NCBI GenBank assembly: GCA_029261995.1
Contig: JAJDAF010000012.1
Span: forward strand, 1-64,000
DNA length: 64,000 nt
Reading direction: 5' to 3'
DNA from: Candidatus Zhuqueibacterota bacterium
GTDB taxonomy: Bacteria; Zhuqueibacterota; Zhuqueibacteria; Oceanimicrobiales; Oceanimicrobiaceae
Shown: one piece after another, positions 44,547 through 54,510 of the stretch
How positions within the stretch are numbered: the stretch's first letter is position 1
Layout: each line of letters begins with the position of its first letter
The notes under the pieces: generated by a model
The model's database searches: none
Seen by the model: only the letters and a program-made list of their open reading frames with translations
Told to the model about the DNA's origin: nothing
Program-made: the position numbers and the translations under genes

Positions 44547-45989
44547 CTACTCGGCATTGTTGCCTTCTATCGTTCCCATTGCTGCCTCGAGTTGCGTCTG
44601 GGCGATCATGGCGTCGTATTTCGACGATACCAACTGCACTCGGGCGCGGGTCAGAGAAACTTGGGCCTCGGTAACTTCGAGCTGGGTTCCGGCGCCGACA
44701 CGGTAGCGCTCCTTTGCCAGACGATACTCCTCTTCCGCGGACCGCAAACGAGTCTGATTAATCTGTGAAATCTTATTGAAGCCCTCCAGGTTCAAGAAGG
44801 CCTGTTTGACCTGTAAATGCAGGTTGCGCTTCTGGTCCAGCCAGTTTTCCTTGGCAATGGAGTAGTTAGCAGATTGGCGATTCACCTCAGCCTGATCGGA
44901 AAAACCGTTGAAAATGTTGAAAGATAACGAGGCGCCAACCGTAAGAAAATAATTCTGATCAATTGCGCCGTAGACGCGTCCCAGCTCTTCGTTATTGCGG
45001 GAGTAAGTCGCGCCGATGCCGATCGTAGGAAGCATGCTGCCCTTGGCGGCACGACGACCATGCTCGGCACCCTTCATATCATACTCAAAACGCCTGAGTT
45101 GTGGGTTGTTGCGCTCAGCCTCAATGTAAGCGGCATCGAGATTCAGGCTCGGATCTTTGGTTGCAGCCTCGATGTCCACCACGTGAATGACCTCTTCCGG
45201 ATCACGCCCCATGGCGACGTTGAGATTGCCACGCGCGATCCTCACCGTGGTTTGCTGGGTGATGAGGTTGATCTCATCGGTGCCAAGAATAACCTCCTGC
45301 CGATAGACATCAATCAGGGCGACTGAGCCAATCTCGAACATGCTTTGCGTGCGCTTAAGCTCTTGTCTGCTGCGCTCAACAGCTTGAGTAAACTCCTGCT
45401 CGAGCCTGACAGCCTTGAGCAATTCAATGTAACGTTGCTTCACTTGTGAGTAGACATCCTGGCGTGCAGACACAAGGTCTTGCGAGGAAGCGTCAAACGA
45501 GGCCTTGGCTTGCTTAATCGTGCTCCACGAACGGCCAAAGTCGAAGAGAGTCTGGTCGTATCGCAAAGTCAGCGAGTGACCCCAGAAAGACCTTGTGGGC
45601 GAGGAAAATTCGAGCCGGTCGATGACTGGGCCTCCGGTGGCGGGATCGAGCCGCGTTGCAAGAATGTTGTGTGACTGCCCGTTGACATCCTGCAACGTGA
45701 GCGGGACAAACTCCGTAATGTCCTGGGCATTTTGCGTTTGCCCGCGAGTGTTTTTCCCCGACTGCAGTGTCGAGCTAATTCTCGGCAAGATCATCGAATA
45801 CGAGCCTTTAACATTCGCGCCTGCCCAATCTACACGATTGATGGCATTCCTGTAGCTTGAATTGCTTTTGAGTGCAATCTGCATACACTCGTCCAGCGAA
45901 TGTGCTTTGCCGTTCTGCGCACTGACGCCATTGGCGAACACCACCATGCTCAAAATCAGCATTGGCACAAATCTCAAATATTTTACCAT
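44547..45989 (-). CDS. TolC-family outer-membrane factor
   Basis: The 480-residue protein has a signal peptide (cut after GVSAQ) and two tandem outer-membrane-efflux (OEP) repeats. The first starts at SLDECMQIALKSNSSYRNA, the second at LDAAYIEAERNNPQLRR. Long helical heptads (VYSQVKQRYIELLKAVRLEQEF; LRSAEEEYRLAKERYRVGAG) form the periplasmic tunnel. It would serve as the exit duct of a tripartite exporter or type I system. No membrane-fusion protein or pump gene is next to it. It has TAGGAGTG before the ATG and its own terminator. Confidence 0.93.
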   Translation of the reverse strand: MVKYLRFVPMLILSMVVFANGVSAQNGKAHSLDECMQIALKSNSSYRNAINRVDWAGANVKGSYSMILPRISSTLQSGKNTRGQTQNAQDITEFVPLTLQDVNGQSHNILATRLDPATGGPVIDRLEFSSPTRSFWGHSLTLRYDQTLFDFGRSWSTIKQAKASFDASSQDLVSARQDVYSQVKQRYIELLKAVRLEQEFTQAVERSRQELKRTQSMFEIGSVALIDVYRQEVILGTDEINLITQQTTVRIARGNLNVAMGRDPEEVIHVVDIEAATKDPSLNLDAAYIEAERNNPQLRRFEYDMKGAEHGRRAAKGSMLPTIGIGATYSRNNEELGRVYGAIDQNYFLTVGASLSFNIFNGFSDQAEVNRQSANYSIAKENWLDQKRNLHLQVKQAFLNLEGFNKISQINQTRLRSAEEEYRLAKERYRVGAGTQLEVTEAQVSLTRARVQLVSSKYDAMIAQTQLEAAMGTIEGNNAE

Positions 45990-46225
45990 GTTTCACTCCT
46001 AAAGTTGTCTCGAGTTGGTGACCCGACGGGATTGAGTTCTAGTCACTTCTGGAAATACGAATGAGGTTCAGACAAGATGCTTTAGGAAACGGAGGTCACC
46101 ACAAAAAGTTTCCAGTCGGCCTCCACAATAACCACGCATTTCAAACCCCGCGGCAACACATAGCCACCTGGCGAAAACACCCTGGCCCAAGTCATTCTCC
46201 GCTTCGACAATTCGGAATATTCCGA

Positions 46226-47467
46226 TCAGGCATCGATTGGTGTGCCGGCTACAACGCTCTCGTAATAGTCAATGCATTGCCTTACGTACTGCCGCTTGCT
46301 GGCGTAGTCGTCCGGGAAGAAGCTACGTTTGAACCCATAAACTATGACATTTTTCAAACTTTTTGGTGTGAGCTTGAAGTTCTGCAAGGCCAGCATGATT
46401 TCGTTGGTTACGGTGGTTTTACTAACCGTTCGGTTGTCCGTACAAATCGTCACGCTAAGCTCGTTGTCCAGCATTTCCTTCAGGGAGTGGTCAGCGAGCG
46501 TCTTTAGCGTCGGATTTGTTTGCAGGTTGCTGGTCAGACAGACCTCGATGGTTACCCTGCGGTCTGCAATGTACTGTGCCAGATCTTGAATGTATTTGTC
46601 TTTATCTACGATAGTCTCGTTGTTAATCTTTGAGGTATCAAACAGGTAGAACCCATGGCCAATCCGGTCCGCGTGCAAATCGGTGATGGCTTGAAAAATC
46701 GATGGAGGCCCGTACGCCTCGCCGGCATGCACTGTTTTTGCCAGGAAATTCTCATGCGCGAACTGAAAAGCCGGCCAATGATCTTTAGCCGGATTTCCGG
46801 CTTCGGCTCCCGCCAAGTCAAATGCCACAATCGGCAGGCCGAGTTCATCGCGAATTTTAACGGCCCCCTGGGCCAATTCCAGCGAGCACAAGCCAAACAG
46901 CGTTTTGCGGTCAGAGTAGGTGTGCACATCGATGAAATGCTTGTAGTACTCCGAATAGGGCCCAAATGACCTGAGCGCACACGTAATGATGCCGTAATGA
47001 AACGGCGGTCTCTCGCCACTTTTGACTTCAGGCCTCTGATTGTATTCTTTCTGAGCCCGTTCCAGACCACGATTGACGTGGTCGATGACGGTTTTCATGT
47101 TCATGTCGGCATTGATGTGCAACTGGGGCGCGAAGCGAACTTCCATGTAGCAGACCCCCTCATTCTGATTATCCTGGGCCATTTCGTAGGCAATTCGTTC
47201 GAGATGCTCGGGTTTTTGCATCACGGCACAGGAGTAGCCGAAGGTCTTCAAATACTCTTCCAGGTTCTGGTAGTCGTCCTTGAACACAAGCTCATTGAGC
47301 CCGTCCACGGTATAGCTTGGCAATTGAATGCGTTCCTGCCGGGCGATATCGATCAGGGTCTCAAGGCGCACGCAACCATCCAGGTGAACATGAATATCCG
47401 TCTTTGGTATCTTCTCAATCAGCGGCCGCAATTTGGCGTCAATCTGGATTGTCTTGTCTTGATTCAT
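46226..47467 (-). CDS. add: Adenosine deaminase
   Basis: The 413-residue enzyme deaminates adenosine to inosine. Metal and catalytic motifs are KTDIHVHLDGCVR, TVHAGEAYGP, DRIGHGFYL and SVTICTDNRTVS. In the last, the second Asp of the textbook DD pair is Asn, as in other 'CTDN' members of the family. The ATG at 47467 has GAGGAGCAA directly upstream, so five extra N-terminal codons were dropped. The gene stands alone between spacers, but its substrate is the adenosine that AhcY (36393-37652) releases. Confidence 0.93.
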   Translation of the reverse strand: MNQDKTIQIDAKLRPLIEKIPKTDIHVHLDGCVRLETLIDIARQERIQLPSYTVDGLNELVFKDDYQNLEEYLKTFGYSCAVMQKPEHLERIAYEMAQDNQNEGVCYMEVRFAPQLHINADMNMKTVIDHVNRGLERAQKEYNQRPEVKSGERPPFHYGIITCALRSFGPYSEYYKHFIDVHTYSDRKTLFGLCSLELAQGAVKIRDELGLPIVAFDLAGAEAGNPAKDHWPAFQFAHENFLAKTVHAGEAYGPPSIFQAITDLHADRIGHGFYLFDTSKINNETIVDKDKYIQDLAQYIADRRVTIEVCLTSNLQTNPTLKTLADHSLKEMLDNELSVTICTDNRTVSKTTVTNEIMLALQNFKLTPKSLKNVIVYGFKRSFFPDDYASKRQYVRQCIDYYESVVAGTPIDA

Positions 47468-47533
47468 TTGCTCCTCAATCAAATTTTGGAATTTCTGCTC
47501 ATTTCAAAATCAATAAAATTGCGACGTCCAGCT

Positions 47534-49762
47534 TCAAGGCCCAGCCATGGCGGCATCCGCCTCCTGAGGCTCGCTTTCAATCTGAACGTCTGGCTTTATT
47601 CTTACTTTGACCCGCTTGAAAATCGGCGTCCGCGAGTCGGGGTCCGTTTTGGCCGGGACAATGGCATTTGCTTCCGGGAAATACATCGCGACATTGCCCT
47701 GCCGAATCTCGGCCACCAATGCCTGCACCCGCATCTTGCCCACTTCGCTCTCCACCCACAGCCACTCTCCTACCTCGAAGCCCAGCTCTGCCAAATCAGC
47801 CTGATTCACAAGAAGCACGTGTCGGTGGCTGGCGCCGCGATAGATGTCTTCGTCTTCGTAGACTATGGTGTTGAACTGGCCCTCGGAACGAATTGTGGTG
47901 AGATTGAAGCTGCCGGCATCCGGGCGCGCGTCGAAGGCCTGCAGAACGGTCAAGTTAGCTTTGCCGTTCTCTGTCTTGAACTTCGGTTCATGCAAAATCC
48001 TGTCCGGGATGGTAAATTGGTGGTTGGAGTCGAGGTCGGTGAGTTGTTCCAGGCCGGGCACGGTTCCAGCGATAAACTCGCGCACTTTGCGGTGGCGCTG
48101 CAACTGCCGCCACGGAATAGGACTATCCTCGAACAACTGTCCGCCGACGCGGGCAATAATTTCACTTTCAGCCGACAGATCTCCGGCTGGCGCGTCTTCT
48201 CCACCTGCCGATAGTCGAACAAAATTGAACATGCTCTCCTGCGACGTGCTCTGCTTTTCCTCGTCGCGGGCTCGGACCGGCAGAATCAAGTTGTTGCGTC
48301 CATGTCCGTGCAGATGACCCAGATTCATGGTGGTGCTTAGCATCGCGGTGAACTCTATATTGGCAAGGGCCTGCTTGGCCTGACTCAAAGCCGGATTTGA
48401 CCCGTACAGATTGCCACCCAGCATGACGGCGAAATCGATTTCCCCACGGCCGGCAGCCTGCATGCAGGCGAAAGTGTCCATGCCGGCGGCGGTTGGCGTG
48501 GCGACCCCGAGTGTTTCGAGCATACGGCTAGCCATGGCTGGTTTCAGTTTCGGCGCCACACCCACGGAGCCCACTCCCTGCACATTGCTGTGTCCCCGCA
48601 GTGGCAGCAACCCGGCGCCGGGCTTGCCAATCATGCCGCGCAAAAGGGCAAGGTTGGCAATGGCCTGCACACTGTGGACGCCGTGTTCCTGATGCGTAAC
48701 TCCCATGGCCCAGGCGAAAATTGTGTTTTCTGACTCGCTCAGGATGTTACAGAAATCGGAGATGGACTGACAGGAGACGCCGCTCTTGTCGGACAGCGCT
48801 TGCAGATCCGCTGATTTCAAATCCTTCTTGAAGGAGTTAAAATCATTACAGTTGTTCTCCATGAAAGCGGCATCGGCTTTGCGGTTTCGCCACAGTTGCG
48901 CTGCCGCTGCCTTCAGAAAGGCCAAGTCTCCGCCGCAATGCGGCTGCAGATAGAGATTGGCAATTTCAGAGCCCAACAGCATCGACCGTGGGTCACTCGG
49001 TACGCGGAAATTCTGTAGGCCGATTTCCTTGATGGGGTTTATGACCACAACGCTGCCACCGCGACGCCTCAAGTCCACCAACAACTTCATGAAACGCGGA
49101 TGGTTGCTTGACGGGTTCGCGCCAATCAGCACGACCAGGTCTGATTTCGCCACGTCTTCCAGAGTCACGGTGCTCGTGCCGCCGCCAAGACTCTTGCCGA
49201 GGCCGACGCCAGATGCTTGGTGGCAATAGTACGAACAGTTGTTGATGTTGTTGCTGCCCCACTGACGAACCAGAAGTTGCAGTAAAAAAGCAGCCTCCAT
49301 GGATGAACGGCCTGAAGCGTAGAAGAAACTGCGGTCCGGGTTTGCACGTTTCCAGTGCTCCACCAGCAGGCCAAGGGCACGCTCCCAGGTCAAAATCTCG
49401 AAGTGGCTGGCGCCCTCCGGCAGGTAGAGCGGATCAGTCAACCGCCCCAGCGCTTCCAGTTCCCTGCCACTTAGCTTCCGAAGTTCATCTACCGGCGTAT
49501 TCTTGAAGAAACCTCGCCGGATTCCTGGCTGCATGTCCTGAGCTTGCGCCTGCATCGATTTTTTGCAGACTTCAAGATGCCCGCCTGCTTCGTTGACCAT
49601 GCCGCCGTCGATGCCACCCATTCCCAGAGCACAGGCTTTGCAGGTGTTTTTGGAGCGCAGCGCTTTCGCAAGATTGATCACGCCTCCGGCTTTTCTGGCC
49701 ATCTTGCGTGAATACCGGACAGCCTGCCAGCCACCGCCAAAACTGACTTTGTGATTTGACAT
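47534..49762 (-). CDS. FdhF/YdeP-family molybdopterin oxidoreductase
   Basis: The 742-residue protein resembles E. coli YdeP and the CbbBc-like group. The N-terminus reads CKACALGMGGIDGGMVNE in place of the four-cysteine iron-sulfur motif of formate dehydrogenases. Molybdopterin-binding blocks include FFYASGRSSMEAAFLLQLLVRQWGSNNINNCSYYCHQASGVG, VVLIGANPSSNHPRFM and a C-terminal dinucleotide-binding domain (SHRHVLLVNQADLAELG). No selenocysteine codon is seen. YdeP is tied to acid resistance in E. coli; the substrate is unknown. It precedes no accessory genes here, so cofactor synthesis must be encoded elsewhere. Confidence 0.9.
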   Translation of the reverse strand: MSNHKVSFGGGWQAVRYSRKMARKAGGVINLAKALRSKNTCKACALGMGGIDGGMVNEAGGHLEVCKKSMQAQAQDMQPGIRRGFFKNTPVDELRKLSGRELEALGRLTDPLYLPEGASHFEILTWERALGLLVEHWKRANPDRSFFYASGRSSMEAAFLLQLLVRQWGSNNINNCSYYCHQASGVGLGKSLGGGTSTVTLEDVAKSDLVVLIGANPSSNHPRFMKLLVDLRRRGGSVVVINPIKEIGLQNFRVPSDPRSMLLGSEIANLYLQPHCGGDLAFLKAAAAQLWRNRKADAAFMENNCNDFNSFKKDLKSADLQALSDKSGVSCQSISDFCNILSESENTIFAWAMGVTHQEHGVHSVQAIANLALLRGMIGKPGAGLLPLRGHSNVQGVGSVGVAPKLKPAMASRMLETLGVATPTAAGMDTFACMQAAGRGEIDFAVMLGGNLYGSNPALSQAKQALANIEFTAMLSTTMNLGHLHGHGRNNLILPVRARDEEKQSTSQESMFNFVRLSAGGEDAPAGDLSAESEIIARVGGQLFEDSPIPWRQLQRHRKVREFIAGTVPGLEQLTDLDSNHQFTIPDRILHEPKFKTENGKANLTVLQAFDARPDAGSFNLTTIRSEGQFNTIVYEDEDIYRGASHRHVLLVNQADLAELGFEVGEWLWVESEVGKMRVQALVAEIRQGNVAMYFPEANAIVPAKTDPDSRTPIFKRVKVRIKPDVQIESEPQEADAAMAGP

Positions 49763-49807
49763 TGCCGCTCCTGTTATTCGTAAGCCTCGCCGTGTCCGCC
49801 AGCGCCT

Positions 49808-51655
49808 TTAGCTGACATCCACCCGAACCATTCCGCGAACCGAATTGGTGAGATAGACTGCTTCGGCGTCCAGAACATCTTGCTTGCTTAGCACTCTTTC
49901 CACGGCGTTGGCATTCTGCGACAAAAACCCCTGACGAAACACACCGTTGAGCAACCCACACTCGGCCGGAGGCGTGACATATTCGTTGCCGTATTTGACA
50001 AACACGTTGCTGATGGCGCCTTCCGTCACCTGTCCCCTTTCGTTAAAGAACAGCACATCGACGAAATCCATCTTTGTGTATTTTTCGTGTTCGGCCTGGT
50101 AGAGCGCGCGCAGGGACGTCTTGTGGAACAGGAAGCGATCGTCACTGCGGGTCGTATACGCGGAGAATGTCACCCTACCTCGAACTGCTGGTCTGTCCTG
50201 CACAAGTTCGGCTGTGCCGGTAAGCTGGCCGTTTCTTCTCAATGAGAGCCGCACTTTGTAGGCCACGAGAGGCTCGAACTCTCGTTCGAGATCGCGCAAC
50301 TGCGCTTCCACCTCTTCGCGGACGTAAACGAAATCAAAATAGGCAGCCGAGTCTGCCAACCGCGCCAAATGGCGCTCCAACCGCTGGAAGCCATTCTGCC
50401 ATCGCAGACTCTCAAGTAAACAAAACTCATGAAAATCCTCAAGCAAAAAATGCGCTTTGAGCTTGCACTCGTCAAACTCGAGCCCGGCGTCAGAGTCATA
50501 AACAATGCCGCTGCCGACTCCCATCTCGCCGCGCCCATCGCAAACAGTCAGGGTGCGAATCGGCACATTGAATTGTGCGTTTCCGTCAGGTGCTGTGAAC
50601 CCAATTGCGCCGGTATAGACACCGCGTTCTGCATTCTCAAGTTCTTGAATGATCTCCATTGTCCGGAGCTTTGGCGCACCGGTTATTGAGCCTGAGGGAA
50701 ACAGGGCTGAAAAAATGTCGGAGTAATTCACATCGGGCCGCAAAGTACTGGCAACCGTTGAAGTCATTTGGAGCAGCGTATCGTATTTTTCTACACGAAA
50801 CAGATTTGAGACCTGAACGCTTCCCGTTTCGGAGATGCGCCCGAGGTCATTGCGCATCAAATCGGCGATCATGACATTCTCGCTGCGGTTTTTTTCATCA
50901 GAATGGAGAAATGCTGCTGCTGCCTCATCCTCGGTTGTGGTTCTGCCGCGAGCCGTCGTGCCTTTCATGGGTCGTGTGGTGATGCTTCTGCCTGATTTGT
51001 TGAAGTAAAGCTCAGGTGAGAGCGATATGATTTGCCTGTCTCCAAACTTCATGAATGCGTTGAAAGCAACGGCCTGCTTGCGTTTCAAGTCCTGGTAAAG
51101 TGCCCAGGGTTGGCCGTCAAATTTGAAACGATACCTGGTGGTGAAATTCACCTGGTAGGTATCGCCCGCTTCAATGTAGCGCTTAATTCTCGCAATGCGC
51201 TCACGGTATGCGGCTTCCGAGATTGCGAGTTCCATGTCAGAGATGGCATACGCGCACTCAAGTTGATTCGGGTCGAGAAGGCCGCCGGGCGGTTCACTAA
51301 GAAATTTGTTCTTACGGTGGTCAAAAACCAAAGCCGTCTCAAAAACACCAAGCTGCAGCAGAGGGCTGACAGACGCACCGCGATCAGACAAAGTCGGGTG
51401 CCAGTGGTGGCCGAGTTCGTAAGCAAAGTAGCCTGCCAGGTAGAAACGCCGAGACAACTCATCTATCATCTTAAAGGCCCCATCAACCTCTACCGCTTCA
51501 GTGACAGTCAGAAGGTCCCGGGGATTCCAGAAAAGATAACTGTGCAGGCAGTCTTCGTCAGCTCGATTCGATTCCAGAAGAATGAAGTTCTCGCAGGCGG
51601 AAATAAACTCGTGGTTGAGGGTCGGCAGTGGGTGGAAGGCTGCCCGGGAAGCCAT
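49808..51655 (-). CDS. pabB: PabB-PabC fusion: aminodeoxychorismate synthase component I with lyase
   Basis: The 615-residue protein joins two folate-pathway enzymes. Residues about 70-400 are the chorismate-binding domain: GDTYQVNFTTRYRF, RPMKGTTARGRTTTEDE, NVMIADLMRNDLGRI and LFPSGSITGAPKLRTMEII. Residues about 410-615 are a class IV PLP aminotransferase-fold (PabC) domain ending FFNERGQVTEGAISNVFVKY. Together they convert chorismate, with glutamine-derived ammonia, to 4-aminobenzoate. The start ATG at 51655 overlaps the stop of the MFS gene (TGATG), which fixes it against the longer frame. The amidotransferase PabA is not in the window. Confidence 0.93.
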   Translation of the reverse strand: MASRAAFHPLPTLNHEFISACENFILLESNRADEDCLHSYLFWNPRDLLTVTEAVEVDGAFKMIDELSRRFYLAGYFAYELGHHWHPTLSDRGASVSPLLQLGVFETALVFDHRKNKFLSEPPGGLLDPNQLECAYAISDMELAISEAAYRERIARIKRYIEAGDTYQVNFTTRYRFKFDGQPWALYQDLKRKQAVAFNAFMKFGDRQIISLSPELYFNKSGRSITTRPMKGTTARGRTTTEDEAAAAFLHSDEKNRSENVMIADLMRNDLGRISETGSVQVSNLFRVEKYDTLLQMTSTVASTLRPDVNYSDIFSALFPSGSITGAPKLRTMEIIQELENAERGVYTGAIGFTAPDGNAQFNVPIRTLTVCDGRGEMGVGSGIVYDSDAGLEFDECKLKAHFLLEDFHEFCLLESLRWQNGFQRLERHLARLADSAAYFDFVYVREEVEAQLRDLEREFEPLVAYKVRLSLRRNGQLTGTAELVQDRPAVRGRVTFSAYTTRSDDRFLFHKTSLRALYQAEHEKYTKMDFVDVLFFNERGQVTEGAISNVFVKYGNEYVTPPAECGLLNGVFRQGFLSQNANAVERVLSKQDVLDAEAVYLTNSVRGMVRVDVS

Positions 51656-52890
51656 CAGCTCGTTCCGGTCTGATGAGCGATCTCTTGAATCGGCGTAGCC
51701 TCGGGCGAACGAAACCGAAGTAGCGGCAGACCAGCCAAGGCTGCGAAAAACAGCACGATGCCGCAGGACCAATAGGTCCAATCCGGGCCGAATACACCGT
51801 AGCTCCAACCACCCCAAAGCGGGCCAAGGATGCGAGCAAGTGTCGCAACAGAACGGCTCGCACCCAAAACCGCGCCTTGTTCTGACTCATCGGCGCCAAG
51901 CGAAACCAGTGACGTGAGCGTCGGATTGCTCAATCCGCTGCCCAGTCCCATGACCGCCAACATGGCCAGCAGGCCGCCCAACGACTGAGCAAAGGGCAGC
52001 CCGGCGATTCCCAGCATTGCCATTGTGGTGCCGACCACCGCCAGACGGCCCTCGCCGAAGCGCTTGGAAAGGCGGTCGATTAAGCCACCCTGCAGCACGA
52101 TGGCAACCACGCCCACGAACGCAAACAGGTAGCCATTCTCGACGACATCGAATCCAAACGCCTGGTTGGTGAACAAAGGGAAGGTCAGTTGCATGCAGGA
52201 GAAGGCCAGGATGACCAGAAAGTAAACCCAGATTGGCCGGGCAACGCGGGGTCTCGTAAGATTCTTGCGAACCGGCTTCCAGACCGATGCAAAAGAAAAG
52301 TGAAGCCTACTGGCGCGCTTGTCAGGGGGAAGTGATTCGGGTAGTTTGAAAAAGGCAAGGCAAAGCGCTATCAATGACAGTATTGCGGCGCCGTAGCCGG
52401 GCCACGAATAGCTAAACTTGCTCAGCACGCCGCCAACCGCTGGTCCGATGATAAAGCCGAGCGCGAAAGCAGCGCCGATGACGCCCATGCCCTTTGCCCG
52501 GTCGGCCCGGGAGGTGACGTCGGCGATGTAAGCCATCGCGGTAGAAATATTTGCGGCAAAGATGCCTGCAAAAGTTCTGGCGACGAATAGCCAGACCAAA
52601 CTTGGCGCCCAGCCAAAAAGCGTATAAAACAGCACCGAGCCGGCAAGGCTGCCCAACAGGACTGGGCGTCTGCCGATCTTGTCGGACAGCCCGCCCCAAA
52701 CTGGATTGAACAGCAATTGCCCCAGGGAATAAGAAATGGCGAGCAGACCGATGACGACTGGCGTTGCGCCATACGACTTTGCATAGAGTGGCAACAGTGG
52801 CAAAACAATGCCAAAACCAATGAGATCTATGCAGACGACGCCAAAAATAATTGCAAGGTATGACCGGGATTTTGATTTGGTAACATTCAT
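51655..52890 (-). CDS. MFS transporter (TetA/DHA1-like)
   Basis: The 411-residue protein has twelve predicted helices and MFS motif A between helices 2 and 3 (NPVWGGLSDKIGRRPVLLGS). SYLAIIFGVVCIDLIGFGIVLPLLPLYA is the usual start of the DHA1 drug:proton antiporter group, and GFIIGPAVGGVLSKFSY matches motif C in helix 5. It is likely an exporter of small molecules; the substrate is unknown. The ATG at 52890 begins MNVTKSKSRSYLAI; upstream codons were dropped. It is translationally coupled to the pabB-pabC fusion. Confidence 0.9.
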   Translation of the reverse strand: MNVTKSKSRSYLAIIFGVVCIDLIGFGIVLPLLPLYAKSYGATPVVIGLLAISYSLGQLLFNPVWGGLSDKIGRRPVLLGSLAGSVLFYTLFGWAPSLVWLFVARTFAGIFAANISTAMAYIADVTSRADRAKGMGVIGAAFALGFIIGPAVGGVLSKFSYSWPGYGAAILSLIALCLAFFKLPESLPPDKRASRLHFSFASVWKPVRKNLTRPRVARPIWVYFLVILAFSCMQLTFPLFTNQAFGFDVVENGYLFAFVGVVAIVLQGGLIDRLSKRFGEGRLAVVGTTMAMLGIAGLPFAQSLGGLLAMLAVMGLGSGLSNPTLTSLVSLGADESEQGAVLGASRSVATLARILGPLWGGWSYGVFGPDWTYWSCGIVLFFAALAGLPLLRFRSPEATPIQEIAHQTGTS

Positions 52891-53071
52891 TAGAAGACTT
52901 AAAGTACGGTTAGTCGGACGCGATAATTGAATTATGAATTGCGCAATGTGGCGATTCGAAGCGTGCGAAGCAAGCAAAAATGTTGACCGCCAGCCAGCGC
53001 CACCGCCTCTGGACCGAAAGCATAGACCATTCTCGTACTTATCTGCTTCTTCTGAACATTCAAAATAGAAC

Positions 53072-53100
53072 TTGCAAAATGACGGGTCTGTTGCTATATT
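53072..53100 (+). promoter_or_regulatory. Likely promoter of the TPR gene at 53179
   Basis: TTGCAA (53072-53077), 17-base spacer, TATATT (53095-53100). The leader is about 70 bases to the GTG start. Confidence 0.6.
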
Positions 53101-53178
53101 GTTATGTTATATGCCTGCCTTTTCTTGTTATTGCAAGCAGATTTCCCTTTTTACCGTGACCAAATGGAGGAACTGATT

Positions 53179-54264
53179 GTGACCATTGTACGTCGCATCA
53201 TGCGATTGTTATATGTTATTGTCTTCGGAGCGACCATTCTCATCAGCAGCCCGAGTTTTGCACAGGAAAAGCAGGAAGGCCTGTACATGATTTATGAGAA
53301 ATGCATGAACGCATGCTACACAGAGCGCTTTGACGAAGCGCTGCGCCTCGCATCCAAAATCAGAAACGAGTACCCTGAAGAACCCGCCGGGGTCCTCGGT
53401 CTGCTGCAAGCTTATCAGACCATTTCACAAAACTACCGCGTCCGCACCAACGAAAGCAAAATTGACTCCCTGCTGGATCTGTCCGTCGGTCTTGCAAAGA
53501 ATGCACTAAAACGCAATCGCAAAGATGGCAGGAGCTACTTCTACGTAGGCACAGCCTATGGATTTCGCTGTGTCTTCAACGCCCAGCAAGGCAAATGGAT
53601 AGAGGCATTTCGGGACGGCTCGCAAATCGAAAGGAATTTCAACAAAGCCGTGAGGTACAGCCCGGATTTCTACGACGCCTACTATGGCATTGGTTTGTAC
53701 AAATACTGGCTCGCCGCCAAAGGCGCCATGCGCTACCTTCCGTTCTCAAAGAAAAAACGTGAAGAGGGCATGCAACAGATGAATATCTCAGTAGAAAAAG
53801 GGAGATTCCTCAAGACCAACGCGATGTACGGTCTGCTGGCTGTTTACTACAATGAGAAGCAGTATGAAGATGCGCTGGAATTGTCAAACAGGCTCTATCA
53901 AATGTATCCCCGAAACCCGACGCTTAACTACCGCAGAGGACATATCCTGCAAAAACTGGAACACTGGCAAGAGGCGCTTGTTGCCTTCAGAAACCTGAAG
54001 GCCATTCTCGAGGAAACGCCCTACCAGAGTACCAGCTACAAGATTGAATGTACCTACGAAATGGCCGTCTGCAACCACAAAATGGGAAACATCCTGGAGG
54101 CACAGAGGTTGTGTCAGAATGCTCTTGCTCTTGAGCAGAAACTTGATTTTTCCAAAGAAATTGACGGACAACTGGCTAAGTTCAGCGACATCCAGGAGAG
54201 CCTGCACGACTTGAGCGAAGACCTCAACGCCGTGGCCGTTTCAGACGCATCCGGCGGGAAGTGA
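53179..54264 (+). CDS. Exported TPR-repeat protein
   Basis: The 361-residue product has a signal peptide (MTIVRRIMRLLYVIVFGATILISSPSFAQ in two parts) followed by an all-alpha chain. TPR-like units are seen around YTERFDEALRLASKIRNEYPEEP, NEKQYEDALELSNRLYQMYPRNP and KLEHWQEALVAFRNLKAILEE. It resembles periplasmic tetratricopeptide proteins of unknown function in FCB genomes. GGAGGA eight bases before GTG 53179 decides the start; an ATG five codons earlier overlaps that site. A terminator follows, so it is monocistronic. Confidence 0.83.
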   Translation: MTIVRRIMRLLYVIVFGATILISSPSFAQEKQEGLYMIYEKCMNACYTERFDEALRLASKIRNEYPEEPAGVLGLLQAYQTISQNYRVRTNESKIDSLLDLSVGLAKNALKRNRKDGRSYFYVGTAYGFRCVFNAQQGKWIEAFRDGSQIERNFNKAVRYSPDFYDAYYGIGLYKYWLAAKGAMRYLPFSKKKREEGMQQMNISVEKGRFLKTNAMYGLLAVYYNEKQYEDALELSNRLYQMYPRNPTLNYRRGHILQKLEHWQEALVAFRNLKAILEETPYQSTSYKIECTYEMAVCNHKMGNILEAQRLCQNALALEQKLDFSKEIDGQLAKFSDIQESLHDLSEDLNAVAVSDASGGK

Positions 54265-54288
54265 CATCCGTCAGAGGCGACACTTCTG

Positions 54289-54330
54289 AAAAGCTCTCAC
54301 CTCACATTGCCTGGAAGTGAGAGCTTTCTT
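54289..54330 (+). terminator. Terminator of the TPR gene
   Basis: AAAGCTCTCAC (54290-54300) pairs with GTGAGAGCTTT (54317-54327), 11 bp, loop 16, then CTTGTTC. A palindrome of the ACCCTG-ACG-CCAGGGT type follows at about 54395 and resembles the cores of the element at 32241-32401. Confidence 0.75.
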
Positions 54331-54510
54331 GTTCGAGAACCTGCCAACCTGGTAAGCACACGCCGCTACTCAGATTCCTTCCTGCATGACAAAACCCTGA
54401 CGCCAGGGTCAACTTTTCCATTACATTCTCGTTGTTCCTGGTATGAGAATTGCTATTCAACCGTTAATAATTAATGGACCAAGTGGCACTAACCCAACTT
54501 TGCTGAGATT

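Noticed and set aside
46997-48214. 405-residue plus-strand frame
   Set aside because: It crosses the ends of the adenosine deaminase and YdeP-type genes on the other strand and is His/Val-rich as antisense frames often are.
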